From Litoditis marina (Eukaryota; Nematoda; Chromadorea; Rhabditida; Rhabditidae), in the NCBI GenBank assembly GCA_964036275.1, contig OZ038433.1:42379336-42443335 (forward strand): DNA of 64,000 bases, in the 5' to 3' direction. The notes under the pieces were generated by a model. It was not told where the DNA came from. It saw only the letters and a program-made list of their open reading frames with translations, and searched no databases. The position numbers were made by a program, and so were the translations under genes. Shown piece by piece: positions 40,317 through 52,605 of the stretch; within the stretch, counting starts at the first letter, position 1; each line of letters opens with the position of its first letter.

Positions 40317-40712
40317 CTAGCCGGTCCCGCGGCTGACGCCGCGGGCCCGTCTACCTGGGGGGGAGACCCCCCCAGACCCCCCTACGCTCACAGTTATTTA
40401 TCAAGTTGCAAAATGTTACATTTTTTTGAATTAACTGTAGGTCATAAAAAATCAATAAATCGATATTATCGATTTTCCTCAGACACCACAACCTTAGATT
40501 TCAATGGTAGTTCTATACTCGAAGTATCGACGTTTTTAGGGGTCCAAACTTAAGGCCCTAACGTACGAGGGGAGCTACGTTAGAGAAAATCCTTAGACAC
40601 CGCGACGTTAGATTTTGGTGACTTAGATGTTAGTCACGGTTAGAAGTTGTTTGGGAATCAAAAATGGTCGTACCGTCCCGTTATATTAGCATATGTAGTA
40701 TAATAAGGGTGA
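40317..40712 (-). mobile_element. Short Helitron-like unit, 396 bp
   Basis: It has a complete CTAGCCGG hairpin and GTCTACC 3' end and a TCACCCTTATTATACTACAT 5' end, with very little between them. It is a deletion derivative of the 12424-14091 unit, sharing both termini and the ATCGATATTATCGATTTTCC block. Confidence 0.75.
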
Positions 40713-41891
40713 CGGTGTGACCCTAAAAAACCACTTTCCCGTTGGGCGCTCGGTCCCTTGTTTTTTCCAAACCTGTATTCTAATGATAAAAGGATTATGG
40801 CCAAGTTTGGGAAAAATTTATCATTCCGTACCTGAGTTATTGGACATCATTCAAAAACTGATGACGTCATCAGAGGAATTTCAAAAAAAATATACGTGTT
40901 TTATTGAACTGCCATTGTAAATCATAGGTTTCTGTCAGTTCAGGAAAAATAAAACGAATCAATATAATTGACACATTCCCGAGATATAAATGTGAAGTCT
41001 TCGATTTTCGAGGGAAATTCCATAACGTATAACTCGGGAACGACTGAACTTTTCCTCGAATTTTTTGCATATTTAGCTTTAAGTTGTCACTGACTAATCA
41101 CAGTGTGAAACTCGTATCAATTGAACCATTTTGAAAGTGTTGGAAAATTCTAAAAATAAATTTTCCGGAAAACGGTTAACGAACCATGGTTTTTTTGTAG
41201 GCTCATATTGTTCACTTATCTATTTTACACTATATGTGAATGTACGAGAGAAATCGTTCAGAACGTTCTCGCAGAGTAGTTGAAGTTTTCTCAATTCTAC
41301 ATTCATTCATAACTAATCAATAAGTCGATATTATCGATTTTTCACAATTGAAAGTCCTATTCATTTATTGAGTACAACAAGCTGCCAAAGTTTGATCCAA
41401 TTCTATCCAGCCATGTTGTCAGGACAGATACCATGAAAATGGGTTTTTTACATGAAAAAGTTTATAAAAAGCTTTAAACTCAATTAGAACAAAAAGCCTC
41501 TGGAAAGTTCAGTTGTCAGTCCTAGTGTGATGTACTGCCTAAGTTAGAAGGTAATCGGCACAAGTTTGGGTCTCACTAAGGAAAAACGACGATCTCACAA
41601 CGAATCAATAAATCGATATATTGATTTTTTAAGGTCATCAAGTTGTAGGGTCTCATAAGTTAGATGGTTGTTACCAATTAGGTAGCAATCCATCGAGCCG
41701 TTAGCTCAGAGTAGCAGAAAGAAATTTTCATGAATTTCATAAAATAAGGTCTAAAAAAATTATAAGGCCCTAACTCAGAAAACGTACGGGTCATTTGTCT
41801 TAGATCATTGTCTGTTATGCATGGTTAAACTTACAGACTGATCGTAAGAACTTTATGCGTGACTATATCATGTGTGTTATAGGTGTGGTGA
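40713..41891 (-). mobile_element. Diverged 1179-bp family member
   Basis: Also 1179 bp long and beginning CGGTGTGACCC, but clearly diverged from the identical copies at the left (for example GTTGGGCGCTCGGTCCC). The middle part around 41345-41580 resembles 4735-4980 rather than the 1179-bp consensus. Palindrome TGATGACGTCATCA at about 40859. Confidence 0.75.
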
Positions 41892-42933
41892 CTAGTGGGT
41901 CCCGCGGCTGACGCCGCGGGCCCCGCTAGCTGGGGGTGCCCCCCAGACCCCCGCGTCTTTGCTATGTTTGAAATCGTAAAAAAAAGTTAAGGCATCAAAG
42001 ATCATGTTGACAGTTTTCGTCATGTGACTCATCATGTGACTTGTCGTGTGACTTGTGACGTCATAAATTTTAGAGATGAACTTCAACAATGTATATCTCG
42101 CGAACGACTGAACATTTTCTCGATATTTCACGTATACGAGTATGACTCGTTATTTACTCTTCACACTGAAATAATTGTACTTGTTCAACCGTTTTGAAAA
42201 TTTGATAAACTCAAAATTCAATATTTTTCGAAAATAAAGCATTTTTCTCGGAATTTTTTTAAAGATAATTATTTCTCACGCCGAACAAAACATATTCTGA
42301 AAGTAAGACAAAAAGTTGTGGAGCCGATTTCGAGAAAAATTTTTTTTTCATATCTAATCAATAAATCGATATTATTGATTTTTTACAATTGAAAGTCATG
42401 TTTATTTTTCATATTGTGTTCACAACTGTAGTTTCATAAGATTTGGTTCAGTTGTACCTGAATGGCGTTTATCCAAAAATCATGACTTTTTCATAAAAAC
42501 TCTCATAAAAAATCAATAAATCAATAGCGACAATTAATATTGGGGCTACATAGTCAGAACGTTAGGACACGTTCGTTGATGGAGTTACAGAGAAATCGAA
42601 ACAACTTTTGCGTTATGCATACCAAAAATGACGATTCCATAACGGGTCGATGGATCGATATATTGATTTTTTAAGGTCATTATATTGAAGAGGTACCAAA
42701 GTTATATCATTGATACCAGTTAGGTAGCAGTCCATTCAGGCAATGGCTCACAGTAACAGAAAGAAATTTTAACAAATTTCATAAAACAGAGCGCCAAAAA
42801 TCAATAAATCAATAGCGACAATCAATATTGGGGCTATGTAGTTAGGACGTTAGGGCACGTACGTTAGTGAAGTTATGGACAAATCGAAACAACTTTTGCG
42901 TGATACAATTAATGTGGGGTATAGGTGTGGTGA
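41892..42933 (-). mobile_element. Non-autonomous Helitron-like unit, 1042 bp (copy 2 of 2)
   Basis: Appears identical to 7922-8963. Here the 5' end is followed directly by a CTAGCCGG unit, whereas copy 1 is followed by the 25-bp stub, so identity ends exactly at the element boundary. Confidence 0.8.
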
Positions 42934-44280
42934 CTAGCCGGTCCCGCGGCTGACGCCGCGGGCCCCGCTAGTTGGGGGGTGCCCCCCCAAGCCCCCCACG
43001 GTTTTGTCATGTTCAAAATTGTTGTAGTCGTAACATTTCTACAGTTACTTTGACGTTTGCAAACTCTAGATATGTTGAAATTTTTCAGTTTTACAAGTTT
43101 CCATAACTAATCAATAAATCGATAATATCGATTTTCGTTAATTCAAAGTTCTATTCATTTATTGAGTATGATGTAATGCATAAGTTTCATCCCAATCCAC
43201 TCAGCCGTTTTGTCAGGATTCTGACCTCGAAAATGAGTTTTTTACATAAATCAATCAATAAAATGCTTTAAACGTGATAAGAACCTAAGTCCTTCTGTCA
43301 GGTAACGGTATGGCCTTTATACAACATTATGTGATCATTTGGGGCAAATTGGTGTAGTTTGAATTTTCACTTTTCCATTTAGGTAACTTTCTAACTAATC
43401 GATAATGAAAGATATTGATTTTTTTGTTACATCATAATGAAGATATTACTAAGTTATGTTGTTGACACAACTTGCATCAAGCTACGTCTACGTATAAGGT
43501 TACTGTAGTTCAGAGAACAAATGAAGATTTTCATAAAACAATCGATAACTTACGTTAAAATCGATATCTCAAAAATCGTAACGATGAAAACTCTTATTTT
43601 GTTTAGTTGTATTGCACATCCAAATATGGTAGCTATTGAACAAGTTTGAAAATTTCAGAACCGACTTGGTCATTTTTGACTCCATTCATAACTAATCAAT
43701 AAATCGATATTATCGATTTTTGTCAATTGAAGGTCATATTTATTTCTTGTGTTATGTTCACCAGTCAAGTTTCACGACAATTGGTCCAGTCACTATTGAA
43801 TGGTGAACGATGAAAATTTCTGGGGGTCACCTAAAAACCGTCATAAAAAATCGATAAATCAATATCAGATATTTTCCATGAAATTCCATCCGTAAGTTTG
43901 TTAGTTATACAAATGGTTGAAATTTCAGACAAATCGGACGCAAAAATACCTCTGCTGAACCCCCTGTCTCCGGAATTTCGCTAAAGTCAACTTTGCGGTA
44001 GATCAAGTTATCGATTTTTTGTTGTCATCATCTTTGTTTCCCATCCGAGTTGTATTCATGTTAGGAAGCATTAGGGTCACTGCCGCATGGCTGGCAAGTT
44101 ATAGCTAGATGAAATCTGAGTAGGGCTCATACTTTAGATCACTAAAAATCAATAAATCGATATGACGAAAAACGGCAGAGCGAAATCGAATTAAATTCTT
44201 TGCTACATGTATGCTAGTAGTTATGGACAATTTAAAGCGGTTTGAAGTTTTACAAAGTTACTTTATTATAATAGTGGTGA
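42934..44280 (-). mobile_element. Helitron-like unit, 1347 bp
   Basis: CTAGCCGG hairpin 3' end with GTTGGGGGGTGCCCCCCC; minus-strand 5' end TCACCACTATTATAATA. The interior blocks are related to the 27345 unit (CTAAAGTCAACTTTGCGG at about 43980). No coding sequence. Confidence 0.7.
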
Positions 44281-45602
44281 CTAGCCGGTCCCGCGGCTGA
44301 CGCCGCGGGCCCCGCTAGCTGGGGGGGTGACCCCCCAGACCCCCCCTTTTTGGTCATGTTTAATTGAGTTTAAAGTACGTAAATTCATCATTTGAGCAGT
44401 TTTGAAATTTTCTCGTTGCGCCGTACATAGTACGGGTTGGTATTTTCAATTATGTATTTCTCAAAAACTACTCGATGAACATTTCCAATTCTTGGCGAAA
44501 TAACTTAGTCAAGTGTACCGTTGAATTTGGCGAAGTTTCAGACGAATCGGTCAATTCTGAAAATTTTCCGGTCAAATTTCACAGGTTCATAACTTTTGAA
44601 AAAATCAATAAAATCGATTTATTTTTGTACTATCTTACTAAGATTGGTGAACACATACTATAGGTCCATACATCACTGGAATCCATTGAGCCGTTGGCTG
44701 GCTACACGTGTTGAAAGTTTTTATGATTTCACTTTGATAGGTTCTAAAAACATTGTAAGGCCTTAACTCGGAAATCGCCTCGATGACAACGTTTTATTTT
44801 GTTATTAAATGCATTTGCTCGGATATGATGGCAATCGAACAAGTTTGAAAATTTCAGAACCGACTTTTTCATTTTTGACCTCATTCATAACTAATCGATA
44901 AATCGATATTATCGATTTTGGTCAATTGAAGGTCATGTTCATTTTTTGTGTTATGTTCACCGGTCAAGTTTCACGACAATTGGTCCAGCCACTATTGAAT
45001 TGTGAACGATGAACATTTCTAAGGGTCACCTAAAAACCGTCATAAAAAATCAATAAATCAATATCAGAATTTTTTATAAAAAGTGCCTCTTTAGAATCAT
45101 TAGTGGTGTACGTGGTAGAAGTTTCAAGGGAATCGGAGCCAAAAATACCTCTGCTGAACCCCCTATCTCCAAAATTTTGCTAAAGTCAACTTCGCGGTAG
45201 ATCAATATATCGATTTTTTTCATGGACCGTTTTAGTCTGTCGCTCATGTGAGTCACGTATACTGAACTACGTGTGCTGACACTGCCTGGTTGGCGCACAG
45301 CAGCATGAGCTTGAGATTTATTTTTCGTAAAAAATGCCATAAAAAGCTTTAAACGCAAAAGAAAAAAAATGATACCTCTCAAAAACCTTAAAGTAGTCTC
45401 TAGTTTATGCTGACGGAGTTTGGGGTCTGAAATCGCAAAATTTCACTTTTCTATTTTAGGTCATTAAAAATCAATAAATCAATATGACGAAAAACGGCAG
45501 AGCGAAATCGAATTAAATTGGATTTCCTATCTTCACTATGAGTTATGGACAATTCGAATAGGTTTGAAGTTTTACAGTTCTTCTTTATTATGATATAGGT
45601 GA
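44281..45602 (-). mobile_element. Helitron-like unit, 1322 bp
   Basis: CTAGCCGG hairpin 3' end; minus-strand 5' end TCACCTATATCATAATA. It carries the conserved box at about 45237-45320. Related over its right half to 45603-47073. Confidence 0.7.
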
Positions 45603-47073
45603 CTAGCCGGTCCCGCGGCTGACGCCGCGGGCCCCGCTAGCTGGGGGGGGTGACCCCCCAGACCCCCCCTTTTTAGTCATGTTGAAAATTTTCATGGTCG
45701 TAACATTTCTACAGTTACTTAAACGTTTTTAAAGCATGCATATGTTAAGATTTTTCAGTTTTACAAACTTCCATAACTAATCAATAAATCGATATTATCA
45801 ATTTTTGGTAATTAAAAGTCCTATTCAATTATTTGATATGATCTATTGCTGAAGTTTGATCTGAATTCATCGAGCCGTTTAGTCAGTACATCAACCACGA
45901 AAATGGATTTTTTACATGGAAAAATCAATAAAATGCTTAAACTTGAATCAAAACATTATTCCTTCAGGCATGTGCCAAAGTAGTTGTTACTGCATACAAT
46001 GTGGAAATTTGGGACAAATTGATGTAGTTTGAATTTTCACTTTTCCGTTTTGGCACCTCTCTAACTAATCGATAATGCAGTATATTGATTTTTTGTTTAC
46101 ATAACATTGAAGAAGGTATGAAGTTGTGTTACTTACACAACTTGTACAAAACCACGGGTACGTATATAGTCACAGTAGCTCGAGAAAAAAATTAACATTT
46201 TCATATAACAATCGATAACTTGCGATAAAATCGATATCTCAAAAATCGCAACGATGAAAACTCTTATTTTGTTTAGTAGTATTGCACATTTAAATATGGT
46301 GGCAATCGAACAAGTTTGAAAATTTCAGAACCGACTTTTTCATTTTTGACCTCATTCATAACTAATCGATAAATCGATATTATCGATTTTCGTCAATTGA
46401 AGGTCATGTTCATTTTTTGTGTTATGTTCACCAGTCCAGTTTCACGACAATTGGTCCAGTCACTATTGAATGGTGAACGATGAACATTTCTGAGGGTCAC
46501 CTAAAAACCGTCATAAAAAATCAATAAATCAATATCAGAATTTTTTATAAAAAGTGCCTCTTTAAAATCATTAGTGGTGTACGTGGTAAAAGTTTCAGAA
46601 GAATCGGAGCCAAAAATACCTCTACTGAACCCCCTATCTCCAAAATTTTGCTAAAGTCAACTTCGCGGTAGATCAATATATCGATTTTTTTCCTGGACCA
46701 TCTTAGTCTGTCGCTCATGTGTGTCACGTGTACTGAAGTACGTGAGCTGACACTGCCTGGTTGGCGCACACCAACATGAGCTTGAGATTTATTTTTCGTA
46801 AAAAATGCCATAAAAAGCTTTAAACGCAAAAGAAAAAATATGATACCTCTGAAAAACCTTAAAGTAGTCTCTAGTTTATGCTGACGGAGTTTGGGGTCTG
46901 AAATCGCAAAATTTCACTTTTCTATTTTAGATCATTAAAAATCAATAAATCAATATGACGAAAAACGGCAGAGCGAAATCGAATTAAATTGGATTTCCTA
47001 TCTTCACTATGAGTTATGGACAATTTGAAGCGGTTTGAAGTTTTACAGTTCTTCTTTATTATGATATAGGTGA
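45603..47073 (-). mobile_element. Helitron-like unit, 1471 bp
   Basis: The right 700 bp is a near duplicate of the right part of 44281-45602, including the conserved box (about 46707-46790) and the same 5' end. The left part resembles 50964-52605. It is another head-to-tail neighbour pair in which only part of the body is shared. Confidence 0.7.
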
Positions 47074-47111
47074 CTAGTGGGTCCCGCGGCTGACGCCGCG
47101 GGACCCACTAG
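47074..47111 (-). repeat. Helitron 3'-terminal hairpin, perfect form
   Basis: 17-base arms and a 4-base loop. On the minus strand the fold ends in ACCCACTAG, matching the Helitron pattern of a hairpin a few bases before CTRR. A second GC hairpin (CTGGGGG/CCCCCCAG) follows at 47112-47128. Confidence 0.75.
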
Positions 47112-48114
47112 CTGGGGGTGCCCCCCAGACCCCCGCGTCTTAGTCATGTTTGAAATCGTAAAAAAAAGTTAAGGCATCAAAGATCATGTTGACAGTTCTC
47201 GTCATGGGACTCATCATGTGACTTGTCATGTGACTTGTGACGTCATGAATTTTGGAGGCGAAATTCAACAATGTATATCTCGCGAACCACTGAACATTTC
47301 TCCAAGTTTTTAGTACGGTTGTACATGAAATGTCAGGGACTCTTCATTCTGAAATAATTGCTTCTATTCAATTGGTTTGAAAATTTGACAAAGTCGAAAA
47401 ATCAATATTTCTCGAGAAGAAAGCATTTTCTTCGAAATTTATTTGAGGATTATGCACTCTCATGACAAACTAAACGCATTCTGAGATGAAGAAAAAATCT
47501 GTCGAGCCGTTTTCGAGAAAATTTTTTTTCCGTAACTAATCAATAAATCGATATTATCGATTTTCGTCAATTGAAAGTCATGTTTATTTTTCATTTTATG
47601 TTCATTACCATAGTTTCATAGGAATCGGTACTGCCGTTCTCAAATGGCGTTCATCGAAAAAACATGCATTTTTCATAAAATAAGGTCTAAAAAAATTGTA
47701 AGGCCCTAACTCAAAAAAGGGGTCGAGCCGATCGCATTAGATTACTGTCCAGTATGCATAGTTGAAATTAGGGACCGATCGTAAGAACTTGAATGCCAAC
47801 GTGGCCAAAATGACGATTCCATAGCGGATCGATAAATCGATATATTGATTTTTTAAGGTTATCATAATGAAGGGCCTCAAGAGTTAGAAGGTTGTTATCA
47901 GTTAGGTAGCATTCCATCGAGCCGTTGGCTCACAGTAACAGAAAGAATTTTTCGAGAATTTCATAAAATAAGGTCTAAAAAAATTATAAGGCCTTAACTC
48001 GAGAAACGGGCGGGTCATTTGTCTTAGATCATTGTCTGTTATACATGGTTAAAATTACAGACTGATCGTAAGAACTTTAGTGCCCCCCTATCATGTGTGC
48101 TATAGGTGTGGTGA
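47074..48114 (-). mobile_element. Helitron-like unit, 1041 bp, with perfect 17-bp terminal palindrome
   Basis: The 3' end is a perfect inverted repeat, CTAGTGGGTCCCGCGGC and its complement, separated by TGAC (47074-47111). In other units the outer part of this fold is imperfect. The 5' end is GTGCTATAGGTGTGGTGA. It is followed by a near-identical copy. Confidence 0.75.
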
Positions 48115-49136
48115 AGCCGCGGGACCCACTAGCTGGGGGTGCCCCCCAGACCCCCGCGTCTTAGTCATGTTTGAAATCGTAAAAAAAAGTTAAGGCATCA
48201 AAGATCATGTTGACAGTTCTCGTCATGGGACTCATCATGTGACTTGTCATGTGACTTGTGACGTCATGAATTTTGGAGGCGAAATTCAACAATGTATATC
48301 TCGCGAACCACTGAACATTTCTCCAAGTTTTTAGTACGGTTGTACATGAAATGTCAGGGACTCTTCATTCTGAAATAATTGCTTCTATTCAATTGGTTTG
48401 AAAATTTGACAAAGTCGAAAAATCAATATTTCTCGAGAAGAAAGCATTTTCTTCGAAATTTATTTGAGGATTATGCACTCTCATGACAAACTAAACGCAT
48501 TCTGAGATGAAGAAAAAAATCTGTCGAGCCGTTTTCGAGAAAATTTTTTTTCCGTAACTAATCAATAAATCGATATTATCGATTTTCGTCAATTGAAAGT
48601 CATGTTTATTTTTCATTTTATGTTCATTACCATAGTTTCATAGGAATCGGTACTGCCGTTCTCAAATGGCGTTCATCGAAAAAACATGCATTTTTCATAA
48701 AATAAGGTCTAAAAAAATTGTAAGGCCCTAACTCAAAAAAGGGGTCGAGCCGATCGCATTAGATTACTGTCCAGTATGCATAGTTGAAATTAGGGACCGA
48801 TCGTAAGAACTTGAATGCCAACGTGGCCAAAATGACGATTCCATAGCGGATCGATAAATCGATATATTGATTTTTTAAGGTTATCATAATGAAGGGCCTC
48901 AAGAGTTAGAAGGTTGTTATCAGTTAGGTAGCATTCCATCGAGCCGTTGGCTCACAGTAACAGAAAGAATTTTTCGAGAATTTCATAAAATAAGGTCTAA
49001 AAAAATTATAAGGCCTTAACTCGAGAAACGGGCGGGTCATTTGTCTTAGATCATTGTCTGTTATACATGGTTAAAATTACAGACTGATCGTAAGAACTTT
49101 AGTGCCCCCCTATCATGTGTGCTATAGGTGTGGTGA
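48115..49136 (-). mobile_element. Near-identical tandem copy of the preceding unit, 3' end cut at the hairpin
   Basis: Matches 47074-48114 except for one extra A near 48510 and the loss of the outer 21 bases. It starts AGCCGCGGGACC, just inside the second hairpin arm. The same break point occurs at 29441. Confidence 0.75.
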
Positions 49137-49161
49137 ATCATGTGTGGTATAGGTGTGGTGA
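49137..49161 (-). repeat. 25-bp 5'-end stub, second occurrence
   Basis: Identical to 8964-8988 and again followed by a CGGTGTGACCC unit, so stub plus unit travelled together. Confidence 0.7.
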
Positions 49162-49763
49162 CGGTGTGACCCTAAAAAACCACTTTCCCGTAGGGCGCTC
49201 GGGTCCTTCTTTCTCCAAAACTTGTATCCTGATGATAAAAGGGTTGTGGCCAAGTTTGGAAAAAAATCATGTTTCCGTACCTGAGTTATTGGACATCATT
49301 CAAAAACTGATGACGTCATCAAAGGAATTTCAAAAAAAATATACGTGTTTTATTGAACTGCCATTGTGAAGCACAGGTTTATGTGAGTTCAGGAAAAATA
49401 AAACTAATCAATATTATTGACACATTTTCGAGATATAAATGTGACGTCTTCGATTTTTGAGGAAAATTCCATAACGTATAACTCGGGAATGACTGAATTT
49501 TGCCTTGAACTTTTTTCATATTTAGCTTTAAGTTGTCACTAACTAATCACAGTGTGAAACTCGTATCAATTGAACCATTTTGAAAGTGTTGGAAAATTTT
49601 AAAAATAAATTTTCCGGAAAACGGTCAACGAACCATGGTTTTTTTGTAGGCTCATATTGTTCACTTATCTATTTTACACTTTCTGTGAATGTACGAGAGA
49701 AATCGTTCAGAACGTTCTTGCAGAGTAATTGAAGTTTTCGCAACTCTACATTCATTCATAACT
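49162..49763 (-). mobile_element. Truncated 1179-family unit
   Basis: Matches the first 600 bases or so of 8989-10168 with no difference noticed. It is cut within CATTCATAACTA, where sequence of the 471-bp repeat begins. TGATGACGTCATCA at about 49309. Confidence 0.75.
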
Positions 49764-50963
49764 ATCCCCGTGATCTTGTGCGTAGTGTGGTGTCCTCAGA
49801 ATCAAAGTAGACAAATGTAGCGGTAATTTACACAAGTTAGAATGAGGACGAAAATCAGCTGACTTTCGAACTGTACATTGTCCTTAAACACAACTTGATG
49901 TAGGTTACGTCCAGGCCTACTGCCTACTTACATTACTCCCAAAAACATAGCTGGTAGCGAGGTCTGAAGACAATAACTCGACAAAAGTGTGTCACGCTTT
50001 AGAGTTTACTATAGTTATGTATTAGGGAGGTCGAATTTCAAAAAAAATATACAGCCTTTCTGTTGGTTCCATGAGTGTTTTACGGTTTCATGTTGTACAG
50101 GAAAAATAGAACGGGTCAATATAATTGAGTCATCTCATCAGAATCGAGCAAAAATGTAGGGAATTTGGTCAATTTTCAAACAGTTGTAACTTTGTTCTTT
50201 TTGCAGCTACAAACTTCTAGTTATGAAATTCGGATTCCCCGTGATCTTGTGCGTAGTGTGGTGTCCTCAGAATCAAAGTAGACAAATGTAGCGGTAATTT
50301 ACACAAGTTAGAATGAGGACGAAAATCAGCTGACTTTCGAACTGTACATTGTCCTTAAACACAACTTGATGTAGGTTACGTCCAGGCCTACTGCCTACTT
50401 ACATTACTCCCAAAAACATAGCTGGTAGCGAGGTCTGAAGACAATAACTCGACAAAAGTGTGTCACGCTTTAGAGTTTACTATAGTTATGTATTAGGGAG
50501 GTCGAATTTCAAAAAAAATATACAGCCTTTCTGTTGGTTCCATGAGTGTTTTACGGTTTCATGTTGTACAGGAAAAATAGAACGGGTCAATATAATTGAG
50601 TCATCTCATCAGAATCGAGCAAAAATGTAGGGAATTTGGTCAATTTTCAAACAGTTGTAACTTTGTTCTTTTTGCAGCTACAAACTTCTAGTTATGAAAT
50701 TCGGATTCCCCGTGATCTTGTGCGTAGTGTGGTGTCCTCAGAATCAAAGTAGACAAATGTAGCGGTAATTTACACAAGTTAGAATGAGGACGAAAATCAG
50801 CTGACTTTCGAACTGTACATTGTCCTTAAACACAACTTGATGTAGGTTACGTCCAGGCCTACTGCCTACTTACATTACTCCCAAAAACATAGCTGGTAGC
50901 GAGGTCTGAAGACAATAACTCGACAAAAGTGTGTCACGCTTTAGAGTTTACTATAGTTATGTA
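49764..50963 (-). repeat. 471-bp tandem array A: partial + 2 full copies
   Basis: Full units are 50022-50492 and 50493-50963; a partial lies at 49764-50021. Each plus-strand unit begins TTAGGGAGGTCGAATTTC and ends TATAGTTATGTA. On the minus strand the 3' end is ...CCTCCCTAA, fitting CTRR, but the 5' end is TACATAAC rather than TC. The segment AATTTCAAAAAAAATATAC ... AGGAAAAATA is shared with the 1179 and 1499 families. Confidence 0.8.
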
Positions 50964-52605
50964 CTAGTGGGTCGCGCGGCTGACGCCGCGCGCCCCGCTA
51001 GCTGGGGGTGCCCCCCAGACCCCCGCGTCTTAGTCATGTTTGAAATTGTTATGGTCGTAACATTTTTACAGTTACTTTAACGTTCTTAAAGTACGCATAT
51101 GTTGAGATTTTTCAGTTTTGCAAATTTCTATAACTAATCAATAAATCGATATTATCGATTTTTGTTAATTAAAAGTCCTATTTATTTATCAAGTATGATC
51201 TACGGCTCGAGTTTGATCTGAATTCATTCAGCCGTTTTGTCAGGACAAAAATCACGAAAATGGGTTTTTTACGTAAAATAATCAATAAAATGCTTGAACC
51301 TGAATCAAAATAATATTCCTTCAGGAATGTGACGTAGTAGTTGTTATTGCATACAATATGAAAAGTTGGGACAAATTGATGTAGTTTGAATTTTCACTCT
51401 TCTGTTTTGGCACCTGTCTAACTAATCGATAATGTAGTTTATTGATTTTTTGTTTACATCATATAGAAGACAATAATAAGTTATGCTACTTACACAACTT
51501 GTACACAGCCACGTACACGTATACGGTCACAGTAGCTCGGGGAAAAAATAAACATTTTCATAGAACAATCGATAACTTGCGATAAAATCGATATCTCGGA
51601 AATCGCCTCGATGAAAATTCTTATTTTGTTTAGAAGTATATTTCACTCGAATATGGTGGCCACCGCTTCAGTTTGAAAATTTCACAACCGACTTTCATGT
51701 TTTTGACACCTCTCATAACTAATCAATAAATCGATATTATCGATTTTCTTGAATTGAAACTCATATTCATTTTCGATGTTATGCATATACTATAAGTTTC
51801 ATCTGAATTGGTCCAGTCATTCATGAATAATAAAAAACGGAACTTTTCTAGGGTGACATAACGACTCTCATAAAAAATCGATAAATCAATATTAGAAGTT
51901 TTCCAGATAAATACTCTCTTACTATTCTTAGTTGTACACATGGTAGAAGTTTCAAAGGGATCAGAGTCAAAAATACCTTGGCTGAACCCCCTATAACCGA
52001 AATTTCGCTAAAGTCAACTTCGCGGTAGATCAATATATCGATTTTTTGTGGTCATCAACTAAATTCCCCATCTGAGTTATGATGATGTTAGAAAGCAGGT
52101 AGGCCATAGTTGCATGGCTGGCAAGTTACAGCTGTACGAAATTTTAAGAAAATTTTAAAAACTGTCATAAAAAATCAATAGATCAAAAGATGGAGAAACA
52201 AAAAATAAACTTTTCTTAGAATTGAGAGAGGTATACATGGTAACAGTTTCAGACGAATCGGAGACAAAAATACCCCTACTGAACCCCCTGTCTCCGAAAT
52301 TTCGCTAAAGTCAACTTCGCGGTAGATCAAGTTATCGATTTTTTGTTGTCATCAACTTTGTTTCCCATCCGAGTCGTATTCATGTTAGGAAGCACTAAGG
52401 TCAGAGCCGCATGGCTGGCAAGTTACAGCTACGTGAAATCTGAGTAGGGTCCATAAAAATGATCACCAAAAATCAATAGATCAAAAGCAAAACTTTTCCG
52501 CGACGAAAATTAATTAGAAGGCTTCAAGTTATACGTACATGTAATGACAAGCTGAAATGTTGAGAAAAAAGGTTCCCTACTTATTGTTAGGTATAGTATA
52601 GGTGA
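50964..52605 (-). mobile_element. Helitron-like unit, 1642 bp, variant hairpin
   Basis: Its hairpin is CGCGCGGC-TGAC-GCCGCGCG: both arms changed relative to CCCGCGGC/GCCGCGGG so that pairing is kept. Minus-strand 5' end TCACCTATACTATACCTAAC. The interior has two copies of the CTAAAGTCAACTTCGCGGTAG block (about 52010 and 52305). Confidence 0.75.
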
